Source of the DNA: Orobanche coerulescens
Taxonomy: Eukaryota > Streptophyta > Magnoliopsida > Lamiales > Orobanchaceae
Reading direction: 5' to 3'
Length of the DNA stretch: 64,000 bases
Assembly (NCBI GenBank): GCA_033398695.1
Contig: CM065802.1
Coordinates: forward strand, 201,953,096 to 202,017,095
A model generated the notes under the pieces. The model was not told where the DNA came from. It ran no database searches and was given only the letters and a program-made list of their open reading frames with translations. Numbering within the stretch: the stretch's first letter is position 1; the number at the start of each line of letters is the position of its first letter. Shown here piece after piece: positions 45,251 to 56,729 of this stretch. The position numbers and the translations under genes were made by a program.

Positions 45251-46679
45251 CATACCGAAAATACAAATGCTAGATACAATGGGGCATAACGTCGCAAAAC
45301 AACATAGCGGAGATGCCAACTCAGCATAACATATCAACGCATACAAAAATCACAACAACAAAGGCATCGTTCGATGATTACAACATCCCGAACGATAGCC
45401 AGCACACAATCACAAACATCATGAAACAATCACCCATGTGTATAACGCACAAAAATCCAAGCTTTAACAACTCACACTAGTGCGACAACACGCAAATCAC
45501 CACAAGGCGATAAACAGTAAACACCAGTTCACACCTCTCACAGAGGGCTACAAAACATATGCGTGGCGAACGACTCAACGTTCACACCACCAATTCAATC
45601 ACAATTCGAAGGGCTAACACCCTAACAACAATACCAACATCATACACACCTTCTCCGACCACAAGCACGAAATGATGGGTTTTAAAAATGAAAACCACCT
45701 TTTGAAAATAGTTTGGAAACACCAGTTGATCTTGAGTATCACTTTACAAAAAGTAGTGCAAACATTGTTATCGAGACTTTGAAAATCATCTTGCGTTTGA
45801 ACACAAATGAGGACACCTTCTCGTAGTGAAAAACTTTCAGAATATTCGACACTTGGGTCTAAGCAACTGCATTTCTAAAAATAATTGAAAATATCTCAAA
45901 ATATTTTGGTCCTCAATTGGAATAATTTTGAAACATATTGCGGTACTAGAAGGCACCTTGAAAGTACTTGGAGAAAATAATTCGTTTTAAAAGTACGTCT
46001 CGAATTTTAATTTTCTAAGATACTCAAGGTTTTCAAAAATAATTCAATGGGCTAGAATGACCAAAAATTTCAGGTAATTACACAGAACATTATAGCGCCG
46101 TGGTGCCACGCCGGAACCCACCAGACTAAAAACCATTTACAAAAATGCCAAAAAGGCCGATGACGGTAATGTTTCAAAAACTCACAAAAGCCATTTTACA
46201 ACATGCTAAATACCGTCATAAGAATTTCGCCAAAACGATCAAGGCCATAATGCCAAAAAACTCGGTTAAGGTAATCGGTTTTTGAAATAAAACTCAGTCG
46301 GTAAAATACCGAAAGCCATTACAAAAGAACTCACGCAGCGGATAAAATAAATACAGTCCAACATGCACAATCCAACAACATTACTCCTCATATGAACGAA
46401 ATATGGGAGTCAAATAACCACATATCACGAAATCAAAATCCATAAGAGGATTCCGTCACTTAACAAATAATCATAAAAATAGCTCGTGTCACACGAGGCA
46501 CAACACAAAGAAGGGAGACTTACATCCACAGGTCGCACGAAGATGATGATCGCCCACGATACTAATCACGACCAACAAACTCAGACGACGCGTCGCGACA
46601 CGACTCAGTCAGACAAAATCCGACAAGATGAAACTCAACAGACACCACTGACCCGACAGCCTAGATTTCCACAACCTAA

Positions 46680-46691
46680 GATCCGATACCA
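46680..46691 (-). other. Primer-binding site next to LTR-7
   Basis: On the minus strand, TGGTATCGGATC lies 4 bp from the LTR. It has two changes from the initiator-Met complement. Confidence 0.75.
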
Positions 46692-47028
46692 TTTATGTCA
46701 CACCCCCAATCCACTCAGGGATATTACACGCCGTAGACCCTTTCCTCAAGGATCTACCATGCTGGTAACAACATAGAACAACTCAACAATGCCTTTAAGG
46801 CTAAAATGACTCAGTAGACCGATTTGGTCTTTCAATAAATACATACAACTCAAGTACAACTCATGCCCATGCAGGGGACAAAATACAACCACACCCGTAC
46901 AACGGGAACAATATAGCAGCGGAAAATAAAGTACAACTGAACCAATAAACAAAGTACGGTTCCTCATGTGATTAGTATCGATCATCTTTCATCATCCTTC
47001 GTGCCGACCCTGTGTTATGCTCCAAAAC

Positions 47029-48748
47029 CTGAATGCAAAAACAGACATCCACCCCCCGAATACTCGGGGGTTAGCAAAACTCCACTGTTTTGCTAGTGCA
47101 AGAACAAAGTGCAAATACGAGCCATACAATTCACATTCCACGAATAACAATAACCGAGGATCCTCAAAGATCCAAACGAAACGAAAAGTACTTCCCGAGG
47201 CAAGGGTTTGAGAAAACATTTCAAAATCGAAATATCATAAATCAATGGAAGTAATTTATAAAACGGTTTAGAATGCCATCGAGAGTTTTAATAGAAGACA
47301 ATTTAGGATTATCAAATCCTACTTTTCAAAATCCAAAGACAAAAGGGGTCACCGCCCCAAAGGTTTACTTTCGAAAAATGACATTTACCAAACCGTTGGG
47401 ATTTTAGCCCCAAACCCGTAAAATGACTTTTACAAAACCATTGGGATTTTAGCCCCAAATCTCATCAACTCACAGTACACAAGAACGACCACAAGGTTCG
47501 TCTCCCAACATCAAAATCCACAAATAAAGGATTTAACACAAACAACAAAATACTCTAGTGCCATCCTAGCCAAGTAGGCCAAACGAACAACTTACCTCTT
47601 ACACACTTAGTCAATGCATGCAATCATGAAAACCGTTCAAAAGCACTCATTTCCGGAAATGCCAATATCAAATCACATTTGCAAAATTCACCACAATTAA
47701 CCGTCGATCCACACCTCCGTGGACCCCTACCGAGACCCCGTCGGATCTAACCCGTAGTGGTTAAAAGCAAAGCTCGTCGATCCACACCTCCGTGGACCCC
47801 TACCGAGACCCCGTCGGATCTAACCCATAGTGAGCATACACACACACACGTTACTCATGCAATACTAATATGCTAAGAATGTAAGTCCATTAAGAATACT
47901 CACTAGAGATGGCCATTAACTCGACACCATTATCAAACTCTTCAAAACACCATAACAAGATTAAATACGGAATACACGATTCCATAACTTAAACAATAGG
48001 AGTATCATCATAAAATCCTTCAACGTTCAAAATAACCAAATCATAATCAATTCTCAAAACACCGTTCACAAATCACACTCGCTTTGAAAGAAAGCCTTTA
48101 ACGAGGCCAAACCGAAATCCTTTGAAACTTCATTTCAAATAACCAAACAAACACATCAAGACGACCACCGATCATCATATCCATAAAACGAGAAAAGTAT
48201 GGGCAAGGTACTTGCCTCGAATAACCACAACGGAGAATCGGCGAAGTAGGTTGGCACGAACCGACTACGAACTCGCCGACTCCACGAACGACAATCCACA
48301 ACAATGAACTACGACGAAAACAATAACAACGAAAATGAATTCCAAAGAACGACCCAAAGCCGGTGAATTCAAAGAACAAATGACGAAGGTTCAAGGATTT
48401 CCCAAAGCGGCCAAGAACACGATTCGTTAGTCAAAACCCAGCGAATTCCAAGTTGAAATATGGATATACAATCCATAGAATATGTTTAACAACATCATTT
48501 AACCATAATCGATCCATCGAAAACGGATGAAAAACGAGATCGGGGACAAATCCCCCAAAAAGTCAATTCGAAGGAAATCAAGAATTATGCTTCGATTCGA
48601 CGAAGAACAATGGATTAAATGATGTTAAACACAAGAATACTATCAAGATTAATCATACCCATGATGAATTAATCAACAACACGGAACGAATCGGACAAAA
48701 ATGCAAAAATCCCCAAATTCACGAAATTAGGGTTCTAAGGAAGATTAC
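47029..48748 (-). other. Candidate leader intron in LTR-7
   Basis: The minus-strand donor AAG|GTAATC is about 170 nt after the TATA box. Near the other end come TGCTAAC, a 7-bp stem CCCCCGA/TCGGGGG (47053-47070) and a typical acceptor TGTCTGTTTTTGCATTCAG|GT ending at 47029. LTR-8 has the same features (61170-62902). Confidence 0.5.
47702..47847 (-). repeat. 73-bp subrepeats of LTR-7
   Basis: Two units start at 47702 and 47775 (CGTCGATCCACACCTCCGTG, then ACCCCGTCGGATCTAACCC). The same pair is in LTR-8 at about 61845-61980. Confidence 0.85.
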
Positions 48749-48915
48749 CTTGATTCGCTGGATCAAAGGTTGATAACGGACGGTCGATTGATGTTATGAA
48801 CTCAAGGACTTCATGGATTAGTTGTTAAACAACATGGCTTCGTCACCCATGAATCGCCATTCGCGGAAGGAGAAGGAAGGAAATGAAAAATGAAGGGAAA
48901 TGTGGCTGGTCTGTC

Positions 48916-49345
48916 ATATATATACTGGGCCGGAACTAGCGTGCGCTAGCCTTCCCGGACTAGCGTGCGCTATCGGCCAGTACCGGCCGAGCACTCTCGG
49001 CCATGGCCCGCATGACCCAGAACCACCGACCAAATTCTGCCGACCATGACTCGTCCACCCGACTCCCGCTAGCATGCGCTACGGCCGGAAGCCTGCGCGC
49101 GCTAGCCGACCTGTCCAGTAGCCACTAGACTAACAAACTTACCCAGGTAACGTACGCTAGTCGGCCGGCAGCGTGCGCTACCCTTGCCGGTTAGCGTGCG
49201 CTACGACCAAGCGATGGCGCGCGCTGCCCGATCTGGCCGAGTCGAGAACCTCGAAACCCCAGTCGGCCCGATAGCATGCGTTGGTCGACCAGCTAGCATG
49301 CGTGCACTGCCGGTTAGCGCGACCTTCCGGCGATGGCGTGCGCTC
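48916..49345 (-). promoter_or_regulatory. LTR-7 promoter: TATA box and TAGCGTGCGCTA array
   Basis: ATATATATA (48916-48924) is followed on the upstream side by about twelve 12-mers starting at 48937, 48961, 49070, 49093, 49148, 49169, 49192, 49215, 49272, 49294, 49315 and 49334. Intervals of 22-24 bp and 55-57 bp recur. Good copies are TAGCGTGCGCTA, with TAACGTACGCTA at 49148. Confidence 0.82.
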
Positions 49346-49903
49346 GCCGGTTCTGCCGCATCTGTCCGGCGGTGCCCGCAATCGTCCGGCGATTCATAGC
49401 CGTCCGGCGATCCATAGCCGAGCTCGGCGACCGATTTCAAAGCGTGCGGAGCGAACACGGCGAAAAATTCGCGGACAACATCAACGCCCGAAATGAAAAC
49501 ATAATACCATAATTAGTCACACGCGACCAAGAAAGCGGGTCGAGGCAACAATTACGAATACGGATACCGTAACTTTCAAGAAATTACAAAATGGCCCAAA
49601 GCGCCGGAAATCACGATACGTGATCGAATAACCAAACCGAAGTTCACAACACGTCTAACAAAGTTAAACGGACTTACGGGAAACTCAAAGCAATGATTTG
49701 AGCGAGATTCGCAAGAATCGAACTCAAGCGCGGAAAAGTCGCTAAAAGCACGGAACTCAACAAAGCGACACAAGCGAACTCGGATGTCAAAAAGTGTAGA
49801 ATTAATCATTCTCAGAATGACGAAACGGTCATGAGCGAGTCGTCAAAACGGACTCCGACCGAAAAAATAAATTTACCGAAAATCAAAAATTGCGGATATT
49901 ACA

Positions 49904-52230
49904 TTCTACCCTCCTTAAAAGAAGTTTCGTCCCGAAACTTAAAACAAGTATGGAGAAGAAATATTCCGCCAGGAAAACTCAACGAGACACACAAGAATGC
50001 GTAACTAACGCCCAACGGCGAAATGTCACAAACAACGCAAAGGAATATACTGCGTGAAAACACGCTCCACGGCGACCAACGCAACGTCGCCGTTAGGGAT
50101 ATAATAAAACCAACAAGTGACAAGCGTCATCAAACGAATAATATAGCCAAGTCAATTATCCGACAATCACAAAACACAACGAACGAAAACCAATATGATT
50201 GACCAACCCAACGGTACATCAATCAAAACGCGAGTCAACCGCTGAACAAACACGGAATCCCACCGCCTAAGGGCTGGAAGATCGAAAACGAAACTAATTT
50301 CCCGAACTGAAGGGAATTACGAAGGAGCCTGAATGTTCACCAATCACGGAACGAGGTCAATAAAAACCGAACAATCAAACGATCAAACCACAACGATCGA
50401 GACAACAAAAATCGAAGAATCATGTTCGAATCACGAAGAACAATAAAATTTCAAACAACAACTCCAAGGTTCACATCTCGACTCGAGACAATATATGATC
50501 CGGTGAAAACAACAGGATGTGCATTCACATAAGATACACAGGAAAGGGAATAGCAATTAAAAAGTCACAACGACAAACGAGTTATTCCGAAACAATACCA
50601 CACTCGTTCGGTAAACAAAACAAGGGGCAGGACAAGCTCAGAAATGTCAACGAACATAATGAGTCGACAGAGTCGGAAACACAAGAGTTCCAAATCCGAT
50701 CCACTTCGAATAAAATAACTAGTAGAACCAGATGATGTCACTCCCAAACAAGGTTCACAAGAATCGAACTGAACCCGAAAAAGTAACATCGATAACCAGA
50801 TCGACCCACAACAAGATCACAGCTCGTTCGGACGATGAAATCGAAATATAGAACAAGTTCATAAAGTGCCAACGAACATGAGCGAATCGATAGACTGGAG
50901 AAAGAGAAAATACAGAAGTCAAAATAGTACGGGCATTACCTCCGACCTCGTCCACGAAATTCACAAAACGGGAGCAAGGTAACAAGACATTAAACAACCG
51001 ACGCATAACGGAACCATCACCGATGCACACGGTCATACCAAACCAAGCTCTAACAGCTCGCACATGCGCGACAACGCAGGAATCACTACGAGGCGATAAT
51101 ATTCAACACCAACATCCCGCATCTCACAGGGGGCTAACACAACAAATGTGTGGAAAGCGACTCAACGCTCACACCGCCAATTCGGTCATACTCGGGAGAA
51201 AGTATCAAAATGACAATGCGAACATCACACATACATACCCAGCCCTCAAACGGGAATGGATAGGTTTTAAAAACGAAAACCTCATTTTGAAAATAATTTA
51301 GAAGAACACCGATTGATCTTGAGTATCATGTTTCAAAAAAAGTATAAACGTGAAACATCGTTATCGAGACATTGGAGAACCATTTCGCATTTGATAAGAA
51401 TGAAGATACTTTCTCTTAATGAAAACTTTCAAAATATTCGACCCTTGGGTCTAAATAAAAGTGTTTCTAAAACATTGAAAATATCTCAAAGCATTTTGGT
51501 CCTCGAGGTAGAAAATTTTTGAAATATATTGTGGCACCTAGGATGTACCACAAGAAAATAACTCATTTGAAAAGTATGTCTCGAAATTTATTTTTCTAAG
51601 ATACTCAAGGTCTTCAAAAATCGATAGGCAGAATGCCCAAAACTCACACATACCGACGTTCACTAAAACAACTCCTAGCACACGCATCAAAAAGTTTAAA
51701 ATCAAGACAATATATGTCTTTAAACGGAAATAAACGATAAAATACCACATTCAGAACAAAACCACTGATAAAATACTCTCCCGCACTGGCTAGTGAACAA
51801 GTCGAACGCGTATAAGCACAAAGCTTCCACAAGAGACTTGTAAAACGTGCAAATCGATTCGAAAATCATCAACAACGGAGAAAAAGAACAATAAAAAGAC
51901 ATCACAAGCGACGACACTCCTCGTATAAATCAAATACGAAAGTCGACTAAATACATATCGTGAAATCAAAATTCACGTAAGGATTCCACCACTTAACAAA
52001 TAATCATAAAAATAGCTCGTGTCACACAAGGCACAACACAAAGAAGGGAGACTTACTTCCACAGGTCGCACGAAGATGATGATCGCCCCACGATACTAAT
52101 CACGACCAACAAACTCAAACGACGCGTCGCGACACGACTCAGTCAGACAAAATCCAACGAAACAAGACTCAAACAACACGACTTGACCCGACAGCCTAGG
52201 TTTCCTCAACCTAAGCTCCGATACCATTTA
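49904..52230 (-). mobile_element. Interior between LTR-7 and LTR-8, non-coding
   Basis: It begins with a polypurine tract (49904-49919) and the AAGTTTCG hairpin and ends with the primer-binding site TGGTATCGGAGC at 52215-52226. It is 2.3 kb, shorter than either LTR. It lacks the knuckle vestige of the neighbouring interior. Short frames here show no family similarity that I can see. With its LTRs it forms a LARD-like element. Confidence 0.8.
52215..52226 (-). other. Primer-binding site next to LTR-8
   Basis: GCTCCGATACCA on the plus strand, 4 bp from the LTR start at 52231. Confidence 0.85.
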
Positions 52231-52301
52231 TGTAAAACCCCCAATCCGCTCAGGGATATTACACGCCGTAGAACCTTTCCTCAAGGATCTACCAGGCTGG
52301 T
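52231..52301 (-). mobile_element. LTR-8, first 71 bp before the nested insertion
   Basis: TGTAAAACCCCCAATCCGC to the CTGGT target site. It continues at 60908. Confidence 0.9.
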
Positions 52302-53029
52302 TGTAACACCCCCAAAACCGTATGGGAATATTACACGCCGTAAACCCTTTCCGCAAGGATCTACCAGGCTAATCATCCATAAACAACCAAATGCTTGCCC
52401 GGCCAGGGTCAAACAATATAATAATACAGACCGTTAAGGTCACTTACACATAAACACACAGACCGATGAGGTCACACAACTCTATCAACAGGACTGACAA
52501 CAACATTACCCACACAGGGGTCGAAATACAATACAGCGGAAGACTGAATCAACTCTAACAATACAACTAAACTCTATCAACTCTCAACTCTTGATTAGTA
52601 TCGCAGCTCGTCATCCCCTTGTGCCAATCCTGTGACTGCTCCCCGAACTGCATGTGCACGGGCCTTGAGCAGGACATCCACCCCGAATACTCGGGGTTAG
52701 TAAACTCCTTTGTTTTACTAGTGCAAGTATCAAACCATACGAAATGTAACAAGCAAATAGCAACTACGAATTTAATACGCAAATCAATTATCAAAATGTT
52801 CGAGAAGTTTTAGAATTTGAACTCAAGTAAGAGATATTTGAAAAGGAACACATCATCTCGGGGATTTTTAAAGCGAAATTCTTTTGGACCTCGAGTCCCA
52901 ATTTACAAAACCTTTTCGTAAACATTAGGGCCTTAGCCCGATTCTCGTTCAAAGCATACTAAATAATATATCATTATGAGTCCGAGATCCATATTTAAAA
53001 TGTTACCCGAACAATTCGCTACGATCATT

Positions 53030-53400
53030 GTTCGTACACATCATGTACCGAACTCCGGAGGCCTCGACGGACCTTACCGGACCACACACACTATTCGTAC
53101 ACATCATGTACCGAACTCAGGAGGCCTCAACGGACCCTACGGCCACACACACCTTCGTACACATCATGTACCGAACTCCGAGGCCTCAACGGACCCTACC
53201 CGGCCACAACATCGTTCGTACACATCATGTACCGAACTCCAGAGGCCTCGTCGGACCCTACGGATCACACACCTTGTCCGTACACGTCATGTACCGGACT
53301 CCAGAGGCCTCGTCGGACCCTACCTGGATCACACACTTTGTTCGTACACATCATGTACCGAACTCCGGAGGCCTCGTCGGACCCTACCGGAACACACACA
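53030..53400 (-). repeat. Six 60-64-bp subrepeats in LTR-9a
   Basis: Each unit has CGTACACATCATGTACCGAA and a GGCCTC(A/G)(A/T)CGGACCCTAC segment. The same six-unit block is at 58886-59270 in LTR-9b. GTACA...TGTAC within each unit is self-complementary. Confidence 0.9.
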
Positions 53401-54336
53401 CATCGACACGACACAATTCATAATCATTAAATGTCAAGCCATTCCACATTACACCGAAATGTACAATCAAGTATGTAAACCAAAACAACACAAACATCAT
53501 GATCATCACAACGACTCTTAACCAACATAACACACATTCGGTACACAATACATTGAACAACCATATGTACAACCATCTCATATGTACATCGCAATCCTGC
53601 ACAAATGGCACAACGCCTAACACGTATACCAATATATCACTATTATCACAAAGCCTTCAAATTTCGGAAAACACAACCAACTCCAACGGAACATGTTTAC
53701 GGAGGCAAGAAAAATCGTCATACATATCATACGTAATTACTAGTCACAAGATACAAGTCGTATAATAAGATACTTGCCTTAATAACCGCTACCAAACGCT
53801 CCAAAGAACACGGTTCGACCGGGAAGCTCGGACCCCGAAGAAGACAACGAACGGAAGGGTTCCGACTCGAGTTCTTCACAAGAGTTCGACCCTAACAACA
53901 TATAATCAATAAATTATCGATCATACGAGGAAGAATAATCGTAGAACGCCCGAAAACCCCTCTATGACATTTTATCGGACACCTTCAAGGCGTCGATCAA
54001 GAACTCGACCAAAACAACGAATCGATACGATCCAACCATGGAATAACAAGGAAATGATACAATACATCTAAATAATCATCAATCCATCACAATCCTAAGT
54101 TAAATCGGATTAAACGGACGAAATCGAACAAAATACCCAAAATCCCCAAAATTAGATTTCTAGAAAATCGGACTGATTCGCTCGATCAAAGGATGTTATA
54201 GGACGTATGATTGATGATATGAGCCTCAAAACTTCATGGATTCATTGCCCAACAACATCTCTCCATGATATACTCACCTGACCAGCGTACGGGAAGTAAA
54301 AGAATGAAGAACTGGGTGAAAAATACGCTACTGGGC

Positions 54337-54500
54337 CTTAAATAAGGTGTGTGCCGGGTTACGTCACGTAATCGGCCATGGCTTACGTCGTAAGCCATGG
54401 CGAACTCCTTTGCTGGAAAATGCCGGGCGTTACGTGCGTTCGCGGCGGGCCTTACGTACGTAACGGCCTTACGTGCGTATCGCCGATCACTACCGCGTTA
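54337..54500 (-). promoter_or_regulatory. LTR-9a promoter: TATA-like box and six eroded palindromes
   Basis: 12-mer starts at 54359, 54383, 54430, 54452, 54469 and 54491 give intervals 24, 47, 22, 17 and 22. The order matches LTR-6 (23, 53, 24, 18, 23) after small deletions. Several sites have lost or gained bases at the core (TTACGTCGTAA, TTACGTCACGTAA). Confidence 0.75.
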
Positions 54501-55026
54501 CTCGGCGGTGGCGCTGGCGAGCATGCCGGCCATGACTCGGCCGGGACCAACTCCGACGGCCGAGCGACCCGAAACCCGAACACGAGTACGAATCGAAGAT
54601 ACGGTTCTGAAGTACTCGAAAAGACGAATCCGAGCACTAATAGAACACACGATTCCGACTACAGAAGGCTCGAAATTCGACAGCGAGTAATTACCCCAAA
54701 CTTTGGAAAATTACGAAAATGGCCCAAAACGCCCCAAAATCACGATACGTGATCGAATAACCAAACCGAAGCTTGCAACATGAATAATAACATTAAATGG
54801 ACTTAGAAACTCGAAACAACGATTTGGACGAGATTGCGAGAATCGAACTCATGTGCGGAAAAGTCATTTAAGAACACGAAACTCAACAAAACGATACGAA
54901 ACGAACTCGGATGACAAAAAGTGTAGAATTAAATATTCTCGGAATGACGAAACGGTCAAAGCGAGTCGTCGAAGCGGACCTCCGCCGAAAAATGAAAATT
55001 AGGAAATCGAAATTGCGGATATTACA

Positions 55027-55042
55027 TTCTACCCTCCTTAAA
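55027..55042 (-). other. Polypurine tract of the gag-only element
   Basis: On the minus strand, TTTAAGGAGGGTAGAA directly precedes LTR-9a. A second junction-like copy (CGGATATTACATTCTATC, then the hairpin) lies inside the interior at about 55452-55500. Confidence 0.85.
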
Positions 55043-55739
55043 AGAAGTTTCGTCCGAAACTTAAAGCAGTAGGAGAAGCAATATCCGACAGGAAAACTCA
55101 ACAAGATACACAAGAAACGCGTAACTTTCGTCCATTGGCGAAGCGTTACAAGCAACGCGAAAGAATATACAGCGTGACAACACGCCACACGACGACCATA
55201 ACAACGCCACCGGCAATGATTCAAAACAATAACGATCAATTAACGACGCATCACATACCACATCATATGCACACATTTAATCAAGGAAATGTACGCGACA
55301 ACAAGTCTCACCCGACTAAAACGGCTATGCGATAGAAACAAATAGAGTATTACGATAGAAATCATTAAGATTCTCATCAACAAGAAAATGTCCGACATCA
55401 AAACACAAACAATTCAAGATAACAGAAAATGAGAATACCGGATATTACATTCTATCATACAAAAAATAAGTTTCGTCCCGAAACTTAAACTAAGGTTATC
55501 ACAGTGATACGAAACAAAATATAACGACACATAATAAAATACCATGCTCATGACCTCGTGGTCCACTGACACGCCTCCGTAGGTTCAACAACTAAACGGG
55601 AACTTACACAAAACAAAATATCATTCAACAAGTTCCAAATGTAAAAGCGTCACAAAAACATCTCTACACGCGAAACAATCCGTGTAGTACCAAAAACACC
55701 ATCACTAGACATCCTGGGCCCTCAGGAAGTAGGAATAGA

Positions 55740-56729
55740 ATTCGGTCCCTTATCATCTCGGCAATAATCTCGCGATCTTGAACTCGATGCCCCTCGTGTC
55801 CACAATTATAACAAATTCTTGGCGGTTTCTTACAATGCGCGCGTTCATGGCACAGAGCGTTACGGTTGAAACACCTAGGAGCATTACGAACTCAAAGACA
55901 CCGACTTGGGTCTTTTGGGTTCTCTAAGCGGCAGAAGGTCCCATACTCGGCTGATACGAGGGTTGAGGTGTGGGAATCCCAATTCCCTTACTTCCCGATG
56001 CGTCATCGGAAATCTTCTGCTTTTCCGCTACCGATACGGACTCGGTAGACATTATAGCCATCTCAAACGCCAAAGCTCGATCCTGATAGTCCTTCAAGGT
56101 TGTACACATAAAAGGAGCCATACACTGCCGAATCTGAGGTTTCATACGCATATCGAAATAACGAACCTTATCTGCCTCACTTTTCACCTGATCCCGAACA
56201 TAACACAGCTGTCGATTATAATCGACTATCGCCTGGGATATCGACACGTCTCGGGGCGTAGCCGAGAAAAACTCGACAATCCTACGCTCTTTAACAGGCG
56301 GCGGACAATACTCGGCCTCCATGGCAGTTTTGAATTCAGTCCAAGTAGCGGTACGATCACTAGGTGTTACTGCCTCCCACCACTCTGCAGCTTCCCTATC
56401 GAGTAGGTATTGAGCAATAGGCACTCTTCTCTCATCGGGGCAAGCTACAACATCAAATGTTCTGTCCAACTGGAAGAGCCAATTCTCCCAGCCTAACGAG
56501 TCCGAAGAACCTACAAAACGGGGCGGGTGCATTCTCATCACATCTCGTAACCACTTATCGGCTCCGTTATCTTCATCCGAGAATCCGTCTCGATGTACGG
56601 TCGATTCATATGCGCCCGGTCGATCACACCGAAGGATGGTGGCGGCGTCAATATCAACATTACCTGCGGATGATTGCTGCGATCACGACCACGACTACGA
56701 CCACGTCCTCGGCCACGGCCTCTCGGCAT
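55740..56729 (-). pseudogene. Ty3/gypsy gag with zinc-knuckle remnants
   Basis: Particle protein of the nested element. The minus strand starts MPRGRGRGRGRSRGRDRS (ATG at 56727-56729), an arginine/glycine-rich N-terminus. A frame change before 56545 leads to the main frame with WLRDVMRMHPPRFVGSSD, LFQLDRTFDVVACPDERRV, EAAEWWEAV, WTEFKTAMEAEYCPP and KVRYFDMRMKPQIRQ, the Retrotrans_gag domain. It stops at 55924. Beyond that, with stops, lie CFNRNALCHERAHC and CYNCGHEGHRVQDR. The last knuckle has C-x2-C-x4-H, but R stands where the final C is expected. No protease or pol follows; 55027-55739 is non-coding. About 1 kb in total, near the usual gag length. Confidence 0.88.

Larger units (their letters stand above)
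43959..46695 (-). mobile_element. Interior between LTR-6 and LTR-7, nearly non-coding
   Basis: It begins with a polypurine tract (minus strand AAGGAGGGTAGAA, 43959-43975) beside the hairpin AAGTTTCGTCCCGAAACTT. A second, degenerate copy of this LTR/tract junction lies at 44985-45030. A gag knuckle vestige is at 45120-45250. The rest of the 2.7 kb has no recognisable coding. It is homologous in blocks to 49904-52230. Confidence 0.8.
46696..49903 (-). mobile_element. LTR-7, shared by two interiors (3.2 kb)
   Basis: The plus strand begins TGTCACACCCCCAATCC and ends GCGGATATTACA. It has a primer-binding site outside its left edge and a polypurine tract outside its right edge, so it acts as 5' LTR for 43959-46695 and 3' LTR for 49904-52230. 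It is almost identical to LTR-8 (60908-64000). It holds the acceptor module (hairpin 47053-47070), subrepeats, a donor-like site (48748), TATA box and palindrome array. No gene is seen. Confidence 0.9.
52302..55026 (-). mobile_element. LTR-9a: 3' LTR of the gag-only element
   Basis: 2725 bp, collinear with LTR-9b. It carries the acceptor module (hairpin 52681-52696, GTTAGTA at 52696-52702, acceptor at 52648), six subrepeats (53030-53400), a TATA-like box (54337-54345) and a palindrome array. It has many small indels relative to LTR-9b, often at CG sites. No gene is seen; the 181-codon frame at 52976 runs through the subrepeats. Confidence 0.92.

Noticed and set aside
53030..53400. CRISPR-like pattern of regular repeats
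   Set aside because: Units are adjacent subrepeats of 60-64 bp with similar, not unique, intervals. The block lies inside plant retrotransposon LTRs and is duplicated in the partner LTR.
52976..53521. 181-codon frame with repeated HHVPNSGGL-like units, and the similar one at 58828-59382
   Set aside because: It runs through the LTR-9 subrepeats. Three frames are open through the same units, and the sense strand of the element is the other one.
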